DNA of 64,000 nucleotides from Ulota crispa (GCA_963920765.1 OY987245.1:374501-438500), one strand, 5' to 3'; counted from the first letter of the stretch, positions 34,344-46,817 are shown. Notes: generated from the letters alone by a model not told the origin. Numbers and translations are program-made.

Positions 34344-36136
34344 GATCCCCTTTTATTTGCTGACATCGCATCAACACTCCCAACGGTTTGAGAGGGCTCC
34401 CGAAGAATGCCCTGTTGTTCGCGGAAGCTTTTGTGTACATACATGGTGAAGGACTCTTTTACTCTTGTAGTGAAAATTGATTAGATTTATCGTGTAGTGA
34501 AATTCATGAGATTGCTTGCTGGTAGAATCATCCAGCTGTAGTATATATTCTGTACATAGTCATTCATTTGTTAGCGTGGAGTTGATTCTTTATATTCCTC
34601 CCAGTTTTCTGCACTCTGGGAAATACATTCTTATGTACATTACATTGATACTTGCATTTCAATCTCACTTGAGCTTGTAATATACGATTTCAATATAATT
34701 TACTATCAATTCAATTCCTGTACCTCAACTTCTATCTTTACATTTTTCCCTTTTATTGTAGTACTGTACAATCGTCGTGTATTGGTGGATTTGGACAATT
34801 AGCATCACATGGAAGGAACATCTCGTATACGCTTTCAGGGAGTGTGAGCTTTTGAGAGCAGGAAGGATTTCGAGGCAAGTTTTTTGGAAAGGAAATGATT
34901 AGTAGGGCCCTGTTAAAAAGGTGATACGGAACTCTTATTTTCTTTGGTTTGAAGTGTCGTTGATGAGTCCATTGTGAACTTCCAAATGGCCAATGCCTCG
35001 TTTGAGCTTTTTCAAATTCTCTTGAGAGTGGGTTGCCCTAGTTTCATCAAGCACTAAAGAGTTCTAGAGATCGTAGATTACTGTCCTCCAACACTGTTAT
35101 ATCTCTTGAAGATCTTTTTGATTGAACAACTGTGAAGCACTCTTAGCTGGTTTTGCAATAGCATTTAAAGCGCAACTGACATGAAAGACCTGATGTTGTC
35201 ATTGCTTAAATCCCAAATCTTCATAACGAATGAAGTCATGAGGTGTGATAATGGATTGTTCCAGCTCTCTCAAGAGCAACATTCTTTAGTCTTAAGTACT
35301 TACTTTTGTTTGGGCTAGCCAGTGATATTTTGGAATGGCACTTTCTTTTACAAATTGGGGAGTATATGTTACACACAGTTCCAAGCCTAGATGCATTTTC
35401 AGTGCATTGTTGCATTTTCTAAGCCAGATAACAGATTTCTTGTAACTTCGTGTGGAATATGTGAGGTTGACATGGGAGATGAGTAAATTCTCCACGTCAA
35501 GGGCACAACTGCTGTGATATCTAGCTTTTTATTAGTTTGATTTTTCAACTGTTTTACAAAGTAACGCTTCAATAATCCATGGTTCAGATTGAATAGAAGA
35601 AATGCTACTGATGAGTATTTTGGTGAGTATTTCGATGTCAAAATTTAACATTCCATTGTCATGGACGGGAACGTAACTGGATTCCTCATCCAGAACAAAG
35701 TTCAAATTTTGGTTTTCGATCAACTGGTTCCCTACTCAAGCTGGTACAATGCATCATACCAATCACTACAAACGAAAACCTCGCATCCTCTAGTTCTCAC
35801 CATATTTTGAAGTGAAAAATTGCCGTTGTAGATTTTGAAGATGGTGAAGTAGTTTAATTTGAATTTTTCACACGTAGGGTAAAACTAGATCTTATGGTTA
35901 CACTTTTCACTTTGGTCTATCATTTTCAGTACAAACATCTCAACCCAGACGTAACCATTTTCTGCAACGTTTTGCCTCAAATTGCAAAGAAACGTTTATG
36001 GGCTAACTCAGTCGACACTGGAGCGATGACGGAGCCGGCAAGAATGAAAAGCGCATGTGACCAATCAGGAGAACGTGACCAGAACAGCAAGTGAAACAAG
36101 AAATGTGAAATCATCCCGTGTTCTTAAATCGTGACC
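34344..36136. other. 3' flank of the protease gene and intergenic DNA
   Basis: The first few hundred bases are probably the 3' untranslated region (AT-rich, several ATGTACAT-like motifs near 34560-34640). Beyond about 34800 I find no gene, RNA or defined repeat. Minus-strand frames at 35292-35723 lack any recognisable feature. Confidence 0.4.
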
Positions 36137-36595
36137 TTAACCCTTAACCCCTGAGCGCCCAAAGTTATTTTAGGATTTAGGAGAAAATGGGGGTATAATG
36201 GCCACCATAGCTTGGAAAATTACATTCAGAAAAAGTGGTCGCATGATTTGAAAAAGGATTACCTTCTTTGCTGATGGGGACCAACCATGATTGTTTTCAC
36301 TTGAGAGAAAAAGTGAGATAAAGTTTGTGGGCCCATAGACAATATAATGTCGACCGGGCGCTCAGGGGTTAAATGATCAAAAGGTCCTATGCAACCAATA
36401 CAATACGGGATATTTTTCTTGTATTTGGAACGGATCCACATCTCTACTACATATGAGATCAACAAAAAAATTGGAGAATAAATCAATGCGGTTCTAGTGA
36501 GCTACTTGAGATTCCAAATTAAAATTTTTTATTGGTAACAAATGACAATTATACGTCAGCCTATATACTATGCCCTATGGTCGTTTAAGGGTTAA
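36137..36595. mobile_element. Outer TTAA-flanked element, interrupted at its left terminus
   Basis: The right end reads GTCGTTTAAGGGTTAA (TTAA at 36592-36595), whose complement is TTAACCCTTAAACGAC. The left end TTAACCC at 36137 is cut by the inner element at a TTAA and resumes with TTAAATGATC at 36369. Once the inner element is removed, the left terminus reads TTAACCCTTAAA, matching the right over 12 bases. Confidence 0.65.
36144..36372. mobile_element. Inner TTAA-flanked element, 229 bp, perfect 17-bp ends
   Basis: It is bounded by TTAACCCCTGAGCGCCC at the left and GGGCGCTCAGGGGTTAA at the right, exact complements. TTAA forms both outer edges, as in piggyBac-type target duplications. It has no coding capacity. 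It sits inside the terminus of another member of the same general type. Confidence 0.85.
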
Positions 36596-36827
36596 ATCAA
36601 ATCCTACAACATCATCATCATAATCAAAGGTGCAGGAAAATATCGGTATGACCAAGGTCCATCTGCATGCCCTGCAACCCTAATCCTGGGGATTAAGATT
36701 CGAGATACGGCTGCTTACCGCCTCACAAAGCAGTCATCTTCGATGCCATCCGAGCTGAACAATACCAGGACCAGCAGTAGTAAGTTACTCGCAACTCTGT
36801 GAACAGAGAATGCATTTCGATTCGGCC

Positions 36828-37364
36828 TCAAATGGTCGGGTCGGCAGCGTCCTGGCAGACGGAGAAGATGAAAACATCAACAACACGACCTCGCAACTTG
36901 ACGAAGTTCCGCAGCATTCCTTCGCGCTGAAACCCGCATTTCTCCAGAACGCGTTGGGAGCCAATGTTGGTCGTCAGAGCGTAGGCTTGGAGCCGCGCCA
37001 GGCCAAGTTCCTGCAAGCCAGCCTGCACGGCGTGTTTGGTCGCCACCGTCACCACACCCTTGCCCCAATACTCCTTGGCCAGGACATAGCTCAAGTCGCC
37101 GCGCACGGCGTGGGCGCCTTCTCCTACGCTCAGATAAATGGAGCCAGCCGGCACGCCGTTGACGCAGATGAGCCGGTACCACGGACTCCGCGTAACGGTG
37201 GTCTCGAAGTAATGCTTCAGTTCCTCGTCGGAGCGGATGGAGTCGCGTGGGGTGGTGCCCGTCACCTCGTCATCGCCCAACCACTTGACGCTCGCTTTCA
37301 CGTCGGCCGCAGTGAATTTGCGGAGCGTCACGTCCACACGGGAGCTGCTGCTCAGACTCCCCAT
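36828..37364 (-). CDS. GNAT-family N-acetyltransferase, RimJ/RimL type, 178 aa
   Basis: This is a single uninterrupted frame on the minus strand. The fold signatures are: an N-terminal strand pair (VTLRKFTAADVKASVKWLGDD, about residues 12-32); PWYRLICVNG near 61-70; the acetyl-CoA-binding motif A around residues 93-112 (VLAKEYWGKGVVTVATK, with the G-K-G turn); and NIGSQRVLEKCGFQREGMLR at 133-152, the signature of RimJ/RimL-like enzymes. The length is usual for plant cytosolic members. Such enzymes transfer acetyl from acetyl-CoA to amines; the substrate here cannot be told. The start is the first ATG in frame (MGSLSSSS). It has no introns although its three neighbours have 9-16 exons; intronless plant members of this family are known, so this need not mean a retrocopy. 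High GC suggests it is under constraint. Confidence 0.88.
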   Translation of the reverse strand: MGSLSSSSRVDVTLRKFTAADVKASVKWLGDDEVTGTTPRDSIRSDEELKHYFETTVTRSPWYRLICVNGVPAGSIYLSVGEGAHAVRGDLSYVLAKEYWGKGVVTVATKHAVQAGLQELGLARLQAYALTTNIGSQRVLEKCGFQREGMLRNFVKLRGRVVDVFIFSVCQDAADPTI

Positions 37365-38631
37365 CCTGCCCGCTAGCGCGATACTATACCTAGCCGACTC
37401 GATCTGTTGCCGTGTGTGCGCCTTGCAAAAGACCTGGCCAACTCTCTCCCTGCAGAAAGAATGCTGCCTTTACGATTTTCTTTTTTTTTCACCTTGCTGC
37501 TGCTCACTTGTGATTTGCAATCTAAGGACAGCACTAACTTAGTTGCCTTCCCAACATTCACATCATGAGAACTCAAAACAGGGCTTCCGGGAGCAACTCT
37601 AGCTTACTGGGAAGCTGCAGACCTTCCGGAAAACCTACTACAATATATCAATGGTGACTTTTGGTGGTTGTCTACCCATGAAAATACATTCAACTGGAGT
37701 GGAGTGGCTCTCTGAGAAGTGCTCAAGAATTTATATCTTGCTTCGGAACCAAAAACAAAGATTTCCCAATGACTGGTCTACCGTTCTCGCACGCAGTCAG
37801 CATCTCACATGCGTTGATATACACCCGCTTGCCTTGCAGTCCTGCAGAGGTCAAGGTCGTGTCCGACGGTTCCACATCTCCGCTTCACCGACGGGCCACT
37901 TTAGTGCCAACTGGCAATTCCTCTGCCAGGGTTGAAAGCGGGGTTGAAACCCCTTCAGTTAGACTTGGGTACCGCCATGGCTCTGGAGTCTGGACCAAAC
38001 TCACTCCCGCCAGGGGACTGCGGGCAGAACCTGAGGAGGCCTTGCATTCATCCAAACTCTGTGCGTCGGTCTGCAATTGAGTAAGTTACGACGATGTTCT
38101 GTGCAGTAACTTGCCCTTATTCAAACAGTGAGGCACAGCAGCCCCCGTCTGGTTTCAGGAGGGCCACGCACATGCGGCTGCCACCGCCGGCTGTAGCCGC
38201 GGTACCGCAGTAAACGAGTGAACAGTGTTCTCGTCGCTTGGCTGCAGGAAATGGCTGCGCTCACATCGCCTCCCAAATTCTACGGCGGCTGTGGTTGGTC
38301 TTGCAGTCAAATTTCTTTTTATCTATAAGTCCATAGAAACCGCTCAAAGTAACCACCATCTCCTCTCTTCAGAAGGCACTCTCTTCACAGCGGCACTCAC
38401 TTGCATGTGAGACCTCCTCAGCTGCACAGCCTTTCAATGGTGGTAGGCTCACTACCTTTCAATGGCGGTAGGCTCATTTCCAAGTCAATTTGTTTTTCTT
38501 GGCTGGCGAGTAGCGCCTCGCCATGTGTTGTTTCATCCTGCCTGGTTGCAACAGCCGGCTGCACACCGCAGCTGCATGTGCATGGCCCTAGGGTCACCCG
38601 CAGTGCAGATACCAGTGTACTATACACTGTA
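37365..38631. other. GC-richer intergenic island upstream of the GNAT gene
   Basis: The first part should hold the GNAT promoter, read leftward. An open frame at 37769-38080 (103 codons, Ser/Arg-rich) and others at 38225-38644 have no domain I recognise and no clear splice partners. GC drops abruptly at 38632 where a transposon begins. Confidence 0.35.
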
Positions 38632-39498
38632 TAGTATCAGTTAGTATTAATAGGTAGAACTTGTTTTGGCATTCCAAAGAAGTTTGTAAAACAAAAATTG
38701 TAAAGGTCATTTCAATCTCATATTTTTGGTATATGATTCTCATGCAATCCCAATTGACCATACCAAATCTTGGTTACTAAAAATCAAAATCCTATTTTTG
38801 GTAAGTTGTTTTGTGTCAAAATCACGATTTTACAAGAAAGTTGATTCAAACACATTGGTGATGAATTTTTGAGATTTGATTGCATGGATGTGTAGGAGAC
38901 ATCCACACGCACATCTTTCCTTTAAACAAACATCTTCAAAAAGTTTAAAATTTTGTCAATAGAGGTTCAAATGCTCAAGTGGTCATGACCAAATTTAGTA
39001 AGATATATATTTCCATTTTTTAATTAGCGTTTGGCAAAAGAAGCATATCATCATGTCCAAAGGTATAGATTTAATCATAATATATGAGTCAAATAGCACA
39101 ATTTAATTACCATGAAGAATTATCTATTTTACTAAATTTGGTCATGATCACTTGAGCATTTGAACCTCTATTGACAAAATTTTAAACTTTTTGAAAATGT
39201 TTGTTAAAAGGAAAGATGTGCGTGTGGATGTCTCCTACACATCCATGCAATCAAATCTCAAAAATTCATCACCAATGTGTTTGAATCAACTTTCTTGTAA
39301 AATCGTGATTTTGACACAAAACAACTTACCAAAAATAGGATTTTGGTTTTTAGTAACCAAGATTTGGTATGGTCAATCAGGATTGCATGAGAATCATATA
39401 CCAAAAATATGAGATTGAAATGACCTTTACAAATTTTGTTATACAAACTTTTTTGGAATGCCAAAATAGGTTCTACCTATCAATATTAACTGGTACTG
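38632..39498. mobile_element. Long-hairpin TA element 1 (Tc1/mariner-like), 867 bp
   Basis: Arms of about 370 bases (38632-39005 and 39125-39498) are inverted copies around a 120-base middle. TA lies outside both ends (38630-38631 and 39499-39500). The right terminus read inward is CAGTACCAGTTAATATTG; the left is TAGTATCAGTTAGTATT. Inner blocks such as ACATCCACACGCACATCTTT and CATACCAAATCTTGGTTAC recur in the elements at 41187 and 44947. No transposase frame is present. Confidence 0.8.
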
Positions 39499-39627
39499 TA
39501 TTGTACTTGTATGTGTCTAAGTTATTATAATGAATCCTTATTTGTTGGTCCTCCAACAAAACAAAAAGCGATAAAATTGTCTAACTTTGAAAGCTTAACT
39601 CCAAATATGGTATTTCCAAAATGCTTA

Positions 39628-39985
39628 GGGCATCTCCACCGGTCTAGGCTCGCTCAAAGTTTTCCATCAGGTTTGGCTAGGCATGAAGGCTCTCAATCTC
39701 CACCCATGTTCTTTGAAAAGGTGGCCTTACATTCCAACACACCCCGTAAATAAGTCCAACACACCCCGTAAATAAGTCCAACACACCCCATAAATAAGCA
39801 GTTGACCACTTATCTAGGAAAGTAGAGGATAAAGCTCACTAAACTTAAGGTGAATAGTGCATGAATAGTGGTTTGAAGAGTGACTTGCTAGACTTGCCAA
39901 ATAAAAGAGTTTAAGAAGATTTTGAGAGGGGCCTGGACACTTTTCATCCACTTTGAACAAGCCCGAACCACCCGTGGAGATGCCC
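39628..39985. mobile_element. GGGCATCTCC MITE with TTA duplication, 358 bp
   Basis: The ends are GGGCATCTCCACCGG and, in complement, GGGCATCTCCACGGG, each with TTA outside (39625-39627 and 39986-39988). This fits PIF/Harbinger elements; GGGCATCTCCA ends are common in plant MITEs. Inside, at 39739-39800, a 22-base unit (CAACACACCCCGTAAATAAG) is tandemly repeated three times. Confidence 0.8.
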
Positions 39986-40195
39986 TTACTATCAATGTTT
40001 AAAACTGTAAGGCATGAATTCTTGCTCTCCATTACTTTCTAATTTTACTATACCCGGAGCTTCTTAATTGCATTATTCAACTTCCATTGATATATTAAAG
40101 TGGCATCCTTTGGCCACTTATACACCTCCCTAGTTGCCAAAGGCCAACAGATATTGTAAATGTAATGAAGTTAGGTTTTCATTTGTTTAAGTAAC

Positions 40196-40958
40196 TTGAC
40201 CCCTAAAGCTCTACACAACATTTTTTTGGCAACATAGCAATTTCGGGCAGCTCATGGATTTTTATTTTTTTATTTTTTTATTTTTTTTTATTTTTTTTAT
40301 TTTAAGTTTTCACACATGATAAATCCAAGGATTAGCTTTACGGCCTAACAATTTTCATTATTTTTGACTTCATGTTTTGAGGTTTTTGCATGATGTATAG
40401 TTTTCTTTGCTTAATGGGTAGCTTGGGCAGCACAAAAAACGTATATAAAAATTATATTTAAGAAAAATAGTAATTGAAATTGGTTATTCAAATTTATATA
40501 TACTTGGGAAGCTTTGAGTCATTCAATTTTGATTAATGAGATGAAAGTTATAAGGAGTTTTAGTTTGAAAGAAAGTATGATTTTGAGAGACTCCATACCT
40601 ACTCATAAATTGAAACTCCTTATAACTTTCATCTCATTAATCAAAATTGGATGACTCAAAGCTTTCCATGTATATATAAATCTAAATAACCAATTTTGAT
40701 TTTTTTTCTTAAATGTAATTTTATAGAAGTTTTTTGAGCTGCCCAGGCTACCCATCTAGCAAAAAAAACTTATATATCATGCAATACCTTTTGAACCATG
40801 AAATCAAAAGTAATGAAAATTGTTGGACCTTAAAGCTACTCCTTGGACACATTATGTGTGAAAACTTCAAAAAAATAAAAATAAAAAACCCGTTTGTAAT
40901 GAGTTGCCCAAATTGCTATGTTGCCCAAAAAAACAATGTTCATGGCTTTAGGGGTTAA
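40196..40958. mobile_element. TTAA-family element with long inverted arms, 763 bp
   Basis: The left end reads TTGACCCCTAAAGC (one change from TTAA) and the right end reads GCTTTAGGGGTTAA. The arms continue inward over several hundred bases: a CATCTCATTAATCAAAATTG block at about 40635 is mirrored near 40525. The same block occurs at about 20945 and 62880, linking it to the other TTAA elements. A T-rich run (40261-40303) breaks one arm. Confidence 0.75.
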
Positions 40959-41186
40959 GATCTTGGCCGGCTTGATTTGAAAAATGTCCCTCTAAATCAA
41001 CTTAAGTAATTGTGTGTCTCATTAACTAAAAAATTAATGATAAAAACTGAATTCATAATAAAAAATTATATATTGGCAAACATTGTAGAAGGTTATAAAC
41101 GTAATTGCAATGAATACAAAAGTAATTGCGATGAACATAAACGTAATTGCAATGAATACAAATCCATCCAATGCATAACAAAAATA

Positions 41187-42014
41187 CAGTGGCTTTCAAA
41201 ATTGTCTCAATGTTTGCTTAGATGCCAAGTTTTTTTTAATATCTCCACTATATAAGTGGCATTTTATCCTCAAATTTTTTGTGTGTGATCCTCATGCAAT
41301 CATGATCAAACTTACCAAATTTCAGCTACTAAAAACCAAAATCATATTTTTGATAAATTGTTTTGTGTCAAAATCAAGAAAGTTGATTAAAAAACATTGA
41401 TAATGAATTTTTGAGATTTGATTTCACGGGTATGTTGGAGACATCCATACGCACATCTTTGCTTCAAACAAATATTTCCAAAAAAATCTAAAAAATTGTA
41501 AAAGTGTTTTTATTTCAAGCCAAATTTAGTAAAATTGATAATTCTTCATGGAATCTATTTTTTGGCAAAAACCACATATCATCATATTTGAAGGTACAAA
41601 CTTAATCACAACATATGAGTTATTTTGCCAAAAATAGTCACCATGAAGAATTATCAATTTACTAAATTTGGCCTGAAATAAATGTATTTTTAGAATTTTT
41701 TTAGAATTTTTTTGGAAATACTTATTTGAAGCAAAGATGTGCGCATGGATGTCTCCAACATACCCATGAAATCAAATCTCAAGAATTCATCATCAATGTT
41801 TTTTAATTAACTTTCTTGATTTTGACACAAAACAATTTACCAAAAATATAATTTTGGTTTTTAGTAGCTGAAATTTGGTATGCTTAGTTGATCATGATTG
41901 CACAAGGATCACACACAAAAAAAATCTAAGGATAAATTACCACTTATGTATAGTGGAGATATTGAAAAAAAATTGGCCTCTAAGCAAACATTGAGACAAT
42001 TTTGAGAGTCACTG
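41187..42014. mobile_element. Long-hairpin TA element 2 (Tc1/mariner-like), 828 bp
   Basis: The termini read CAGTGGCTTTCAAAATTGTC and, in complement, CAGTGACTCTCAAAATTGTC, with TA outside both (41185-41186 and 42015-42016). CAGTG-type ends with TA target sites are the Tc1/mariner pattern. Arms of about 370 bases surround a short middle. Inner sequence is shared with elements 1 and 3. Confidence 0.85.
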
Positions 42015-42016
42015 TA

Positions 42017-44946
42017 TGTACATGTTTTTGAAAATCAAAAGTTGCTCAAGCAAAGATATTAATAATTGTAACAAGTCTTATGAGAATCATTTCTTTACAA
42101 AGCATTGCCCATTTCCATACATGGACTCCGGCTCATTTTTTAAATGGCTTCCAACTTAGCATTGTTGATGCTCTTCCACTACTCACTGTCTTGAATATTT
42201 TGCTAATCTCTTTTCCATTCAAATGTGAAAATCATCATTGCGTGTGGGTTTGATTAACTTTTAAAGACCATTAAAGCAAAAAATTTATGCACCAAAGTGA
42301 AGATGTGTTGTAAAGTTCAATATGAATTAATAGCTTAATAGTGAATTTCAAACAAAGGTTGTAAACTGTGACCTATAAACCATATCGATGCTACCAATTG
42401 ATTTTCTTTGCACTTATGTATGCTTAATAGTAAAACGTAAAATCTAAAATTCTTGACAAAAATCATGGAAAATTTAATAGTGAATAATTTTTATATGAAA
42501 ACATGAGTTTTGGTATTAAAACCATAGATGATCAAGGATTTCATCCTAACAGGCCATTTTTCTTGTATTGCATAAATTAAAACCTTCTTTCATTATATTA
42601 CATTCAAATAAAAATTACAAAAATTGAAAGATAGTAAATCTTTAAAAAAAAAGCTTTGACATTGTTGTAATTTGATTCAAGCCTTGCTTGCTATTTTATT
42701 GTTCTTAGGTCCTTTGTATCCCCGGGGAGATCACTTGTATTTAGAGTATATCACGTGCGGCCAAGTGATTTTTTGACTCCTGTTTACTTTTTAATAAACT
42801 ATGGTTTCAACTTATAATTTCAGTCATTGTCTAATAAGAACTATAGGATTCTATTGCCAGAATCTTTGGTCCAAATAATATATTAAATGATTTCTAGAGA
42901 AGGTTGAAAAATGAACTAAAATGGCATGTTTTTCAACTCGAATATTTATTGAGAACACATTTGGATGACCTTTGCATCAATATTCAAGAAGTATAAACTT
43001 TCAATAAAGCCTCATTTTTGAGAATTTTTTGTGTAATTTTGACATAATTTTTTCTTTTACAAAATAGGGGTGTGAAAGTTATTTTTAGCTTTACAATGTA
43101 TCCTTTTACTTCAAAATTTTGTAACTAATTATAATTAATAAAAAAATATCAATAATTCAAAACATAAACTTTCAAAGTAGGAAAATCTACTCATATTTTT
43201 CTCTTTTCCTTTTATTTAAATTTTAGGACATAATATATGGGGTCAAAATTGTTGCGACACGTGGGTTGTATAAATGCATAGAGTGACCTCCCCGAGTTTG
43301 TATCATATTAATTTGAGGCATTTGTAGTGTAAATGCTTATTAATAACATGTTGTATAATTGTGTAAAAATTTACAAAACCCAAAAGAAGCACAAATTGTA
43401 AGTAAAAAAAGAGCAGTCATAAGAAAATAATAAGAAATTTGCAATAGAGAAGAAATCCGAAAAATGAAAATACATTTCAAATGACCCTTTAAACACAAAT
43501 TTAGTAAATAATGGTAAATTTTCTTAAAGAGCCATCACATTTAAAATTCGTGTTTTAAAATGTTAACAGAAATAATCTTATTGGGATTACAAACATTGAA
43601 TTTACAATCGATCTTAAGAAGAATTATATGGTCTTGGTATAAACTCAAGAGAAACCATGTGACAATATGAACTCCACGAATAACTATGTCAAGTAAAAAC
43701 CTAAAATCTTGAGGTTCAATAAATTAAGGTCTCCTAAATCTCCTTTCAAATTTCTTCAAAGAAGTAAGAAAGAAAAATACTCATAAAATTTGAATTTTTT
43801 TAATCTATTTTGGCATTTGGCAAATGGTTAAATAAAATTTCAAGGGAACTTCACATTCATGGAAGATGACATGGAGGTGTTTTCTCGTTCCTAGCCAACT
43901 AACCACACTAGCTTCAACTCCAAGCACTGTAAGAACTCCTCCAGCCATGCCCAGTCCCAACACGGAGCTTCTCTTATGGTCCATTCGCACCTGGCATTAG
44001 CGAGCGTGTTTACGATTATTGTAGAAAGCAAAAAGTCTCATTTATTTACACTTGTGTTGTTTACTAAATGCCAATCCTACATGGAGGTTGACATGTTGCT
44101 GTATAAGAGCGGTGGTTTGCCGTAAAGAATACCAAACTACTCCAATTGTATCGTGATATGCGGCAGGTTTTTGTAAGTTGGCAATCAATCTCAGATGAAG
44201 ATTTTAGATTTATAAGGTCGCTCTTAGTTAATGAAGCCAAAACGCCTCAACTAACAAAGAGCGGTGTTGTTACGATTTTTGTTTTGAGGCTTCACTTGCA
44301 AATGTCTATTGCACTTTAAGATCAACACAACCCAAAAGTGGAGAATTAACACTAAATTCATGCATCTCTATAAACGTGCAAGTAGATTGTGGTAGAAAAT
44401 TTGTACATTTCAAAGCCTCAGTCTCACGACTTGATAGAGTCTTGAGGCTACTTTTGAAAAACACATAAAAACAAAAAAGTCCTTTGATCAATACAATTGA
44501 CCCAAAACCAAAAGCTGTTTAGACATCAAGGTACTTACAAATTCCCATGACAATTTTTTGATGATAACTAGTTTGACACACTGAAAATCAAGGGCATTGT
44601 AAACACAAAATTGTTGCGTTAGTTTAGGACAAATTTTCAATAACAATCAAAGTGGATTGAACCAAGAACAATTTGGCATCCATGTTGTTGTTCTTGCCAA
44701 TTTTGCTACACAACTTGTTGATGTTGTTCTTATGGATTTGACTACTTGAATGCATGTCTCCTTCTAAAATTGATGTCGCAACCTATTGTTGTTGTTCTTG
44801 TCAACAAGCACTTGAAGGAAATAAGTTCTTCAACTACAAAGTGCAAATTGTTTAGTAACAAGTGGTAATAGAAAAGATGGCATTTTAGGATTAAAGGGAA
44901 ATTAATTGATTGCATTGCTAAGGTGTTACACAAAGAAATACATGTA
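42017..44946. other. Gene-free AT-rich DNA
   Basis: Nearly 3 kb without a supportable gene. A small palindrome around 44218-44266 (CGCTCTTAGTTAATGAAGCC and near-complement) is the only structure seen. The minus-strand frame at 43805-43990 is short and unrecognised. Confidence 0.45.
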
Positions 44947-45827
44947 TGATGGGGGACAAAAATATTGGGAATACCTAATATGCCATTCAAAGAACTTTGT
45001 ATAATTACCTAGAATATAATTAACATTTTCTTATCTTGCATCACTGGTGTTTAATTCTTATGCAATCCCAATCAAGCATACCAAATTTCAGTTCCTAAAA
45101 ATCCAAACCTTTCTTTTGGTAAATCATTTTACATCAAATTCATGGTTTTACATGATAATTGATTAAAAATATTAATTGGTGACGCATTTTTTTGATTTGA
45201 CTGCACAAATATGTAAGAAACATCCATACACACATCTTTTTTTCATACAAGTATTTTCAAAAAGCTATAGAATTCCTTCTATGGAGATTTCAATGTTGAG
45301 GTGAGAATGACCAAATTTAGTAAAATTGTTGTCATTGTATGATAATTAGATTTTTTTATTTGAATTATTTTAGTATGATTGATTTTGTAACTTTGAGCAT
45401 GATGAGATGTTTATTTTGCCAAAATCTAGTTTCCAAACACATATATCTACTTTACTAAATTTGGTCACTATTACATCTACACTATAATCTCTATAGAAGG
45501 AATTCTAATGCTTTTTGAAAATACTTGTATGAAAAAAAGGTGTGTGTATGGATGTTTCTTACATATCCATGCAATCAAATCAAAAAAATGCATCACCAAT
45601 TATTTCTAATCAATTATCATGTAAAACCATGAATTTTATGTAAAATGATTCACCAAAAGAAAGGTTTGGATTTTTAGGAACTGAAATTTGGTATGCTTGA
45701 TTGGGATTACGTAAGAATTAAACACCAGTGATGCAAGATAACAAAATGTTAATTATATTCTAGGTAATTATGCAAAGTTCTTTGAATGGCATATTGGGTG
45801 TTTCCAGTATTCTTGTCCCCCCCATTG
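44947..45827. mobile_element. Long-hairpin TA element 3 (Tc1/mariner-like), 881 bp
   Basis: The left end reads TGATGGGGGACAAAAATATTG and the complement of the right end reads CAATGGGGGGACAAGAATAC, with TA outside both (44945-44946 and 45828-45829). Arms of about 370 bases mirror each other closely. Inner blocks (CAAGCATACCAAATTTCAGT; CATCCATACACACATCTTT) match elements 1 and 2, although the outer 100 bases differ. Confidence 0.8.
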
Positions 45828-46162
45828 TATATGTTGCAACAAAATAGAGAATTTGTAAGCTTTGAAAATGTAAACCTCAAAACAAGAGAAAAAAATTCAT
45901 GAGCCCAATTCATAGCTCAAAACCAACAAGAAAGAAACCCTACACTACGCACGGAGCAACAATATTTGCGCACATCCTCAAAATATTACCACACATTGAG
46001 TTTATATAATGATAATTTGCGTTTATACCTCCCACCGCCTCCCACCTTGTTGTCTTCAAAGATTCCAGGGTTCCAATGCTTCATGAGGTGCACCAATTTG
46101 CAAAAACTTCAAGAGCTAGACTTGTGCACCAAGCGGAGCAAAGTACTACAACATTCTAATTC

Positions 46163-46817
46163 TTAACCCCTAAATGCCCAAGGCCTATCTGAGCTTCTTG
46201 GAATTTTCATGAAACTCAACAATCAACTAACCTTTTCATAAACATCATCAATTTTTTTTTCAATTGTAATCGTACATATATAAACTAAACATGTTAGAGA
46301 TCACATGGGAAAAGAAAACACAACAATATCACTTATAATTTGAAAGATTATAATGTTTGAACCCAAGGGTGTTAAAACTACAACAATGACTTGAAGTCTT
46401 CTAATCTTCATTTCAAATGTCAAATCTACAAAGTTGGCCATCAAAAAAATATGAGGTTCAATGTCATTATACGTCTAACTTTAATCAAATCACGGCTTCA
46501 AAAATCTATTCTTGTATTTTTTTTTAAATGGGTTTCTAGTGTGAAGTTTTCTCCAAGCTCTAGTGTATTTGATGCTCATTTTCAAGATCTTCCAACACTA
46601 AAATCCCCAAGATTGCAATGGACACCCTTATATAAATACTTGAGTAGAAAAATCAGCAACTTTCATTTTTTAAATCAGATTTTTGATGTTGAAAATAGAC
46701 TTCAAAAGAAACTTATATTTTAAAAAAAGTATTGAAAATAGTGATTTGATTAGGTTTTGTTCATCTTCAAAGTTTTGTAGAGACCCAAATCTGGTCGCTT
46801 GGGCATTTAAGAGTTAA
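46163..46817. mobile_element. TTAA-family element, 655 bp
   Basis: The left end is TTAACCCCTAAATGCCCAAG and the right end is CTTGGGCATTTAAGAGTTAA, inverted with two changes, each with TTAA at the edge. The 46391-46723 frame inside is AT-rich and unrecognised. It is non-autonomous. Confidence 0.75.

Noticed and set aside
37769-38080. Possible plastid or ribosomal DNA insertion in the GC-rich island
   Set aside because: I could not recognise any specific organelle or rRNA segment; composition alone is not evidence.
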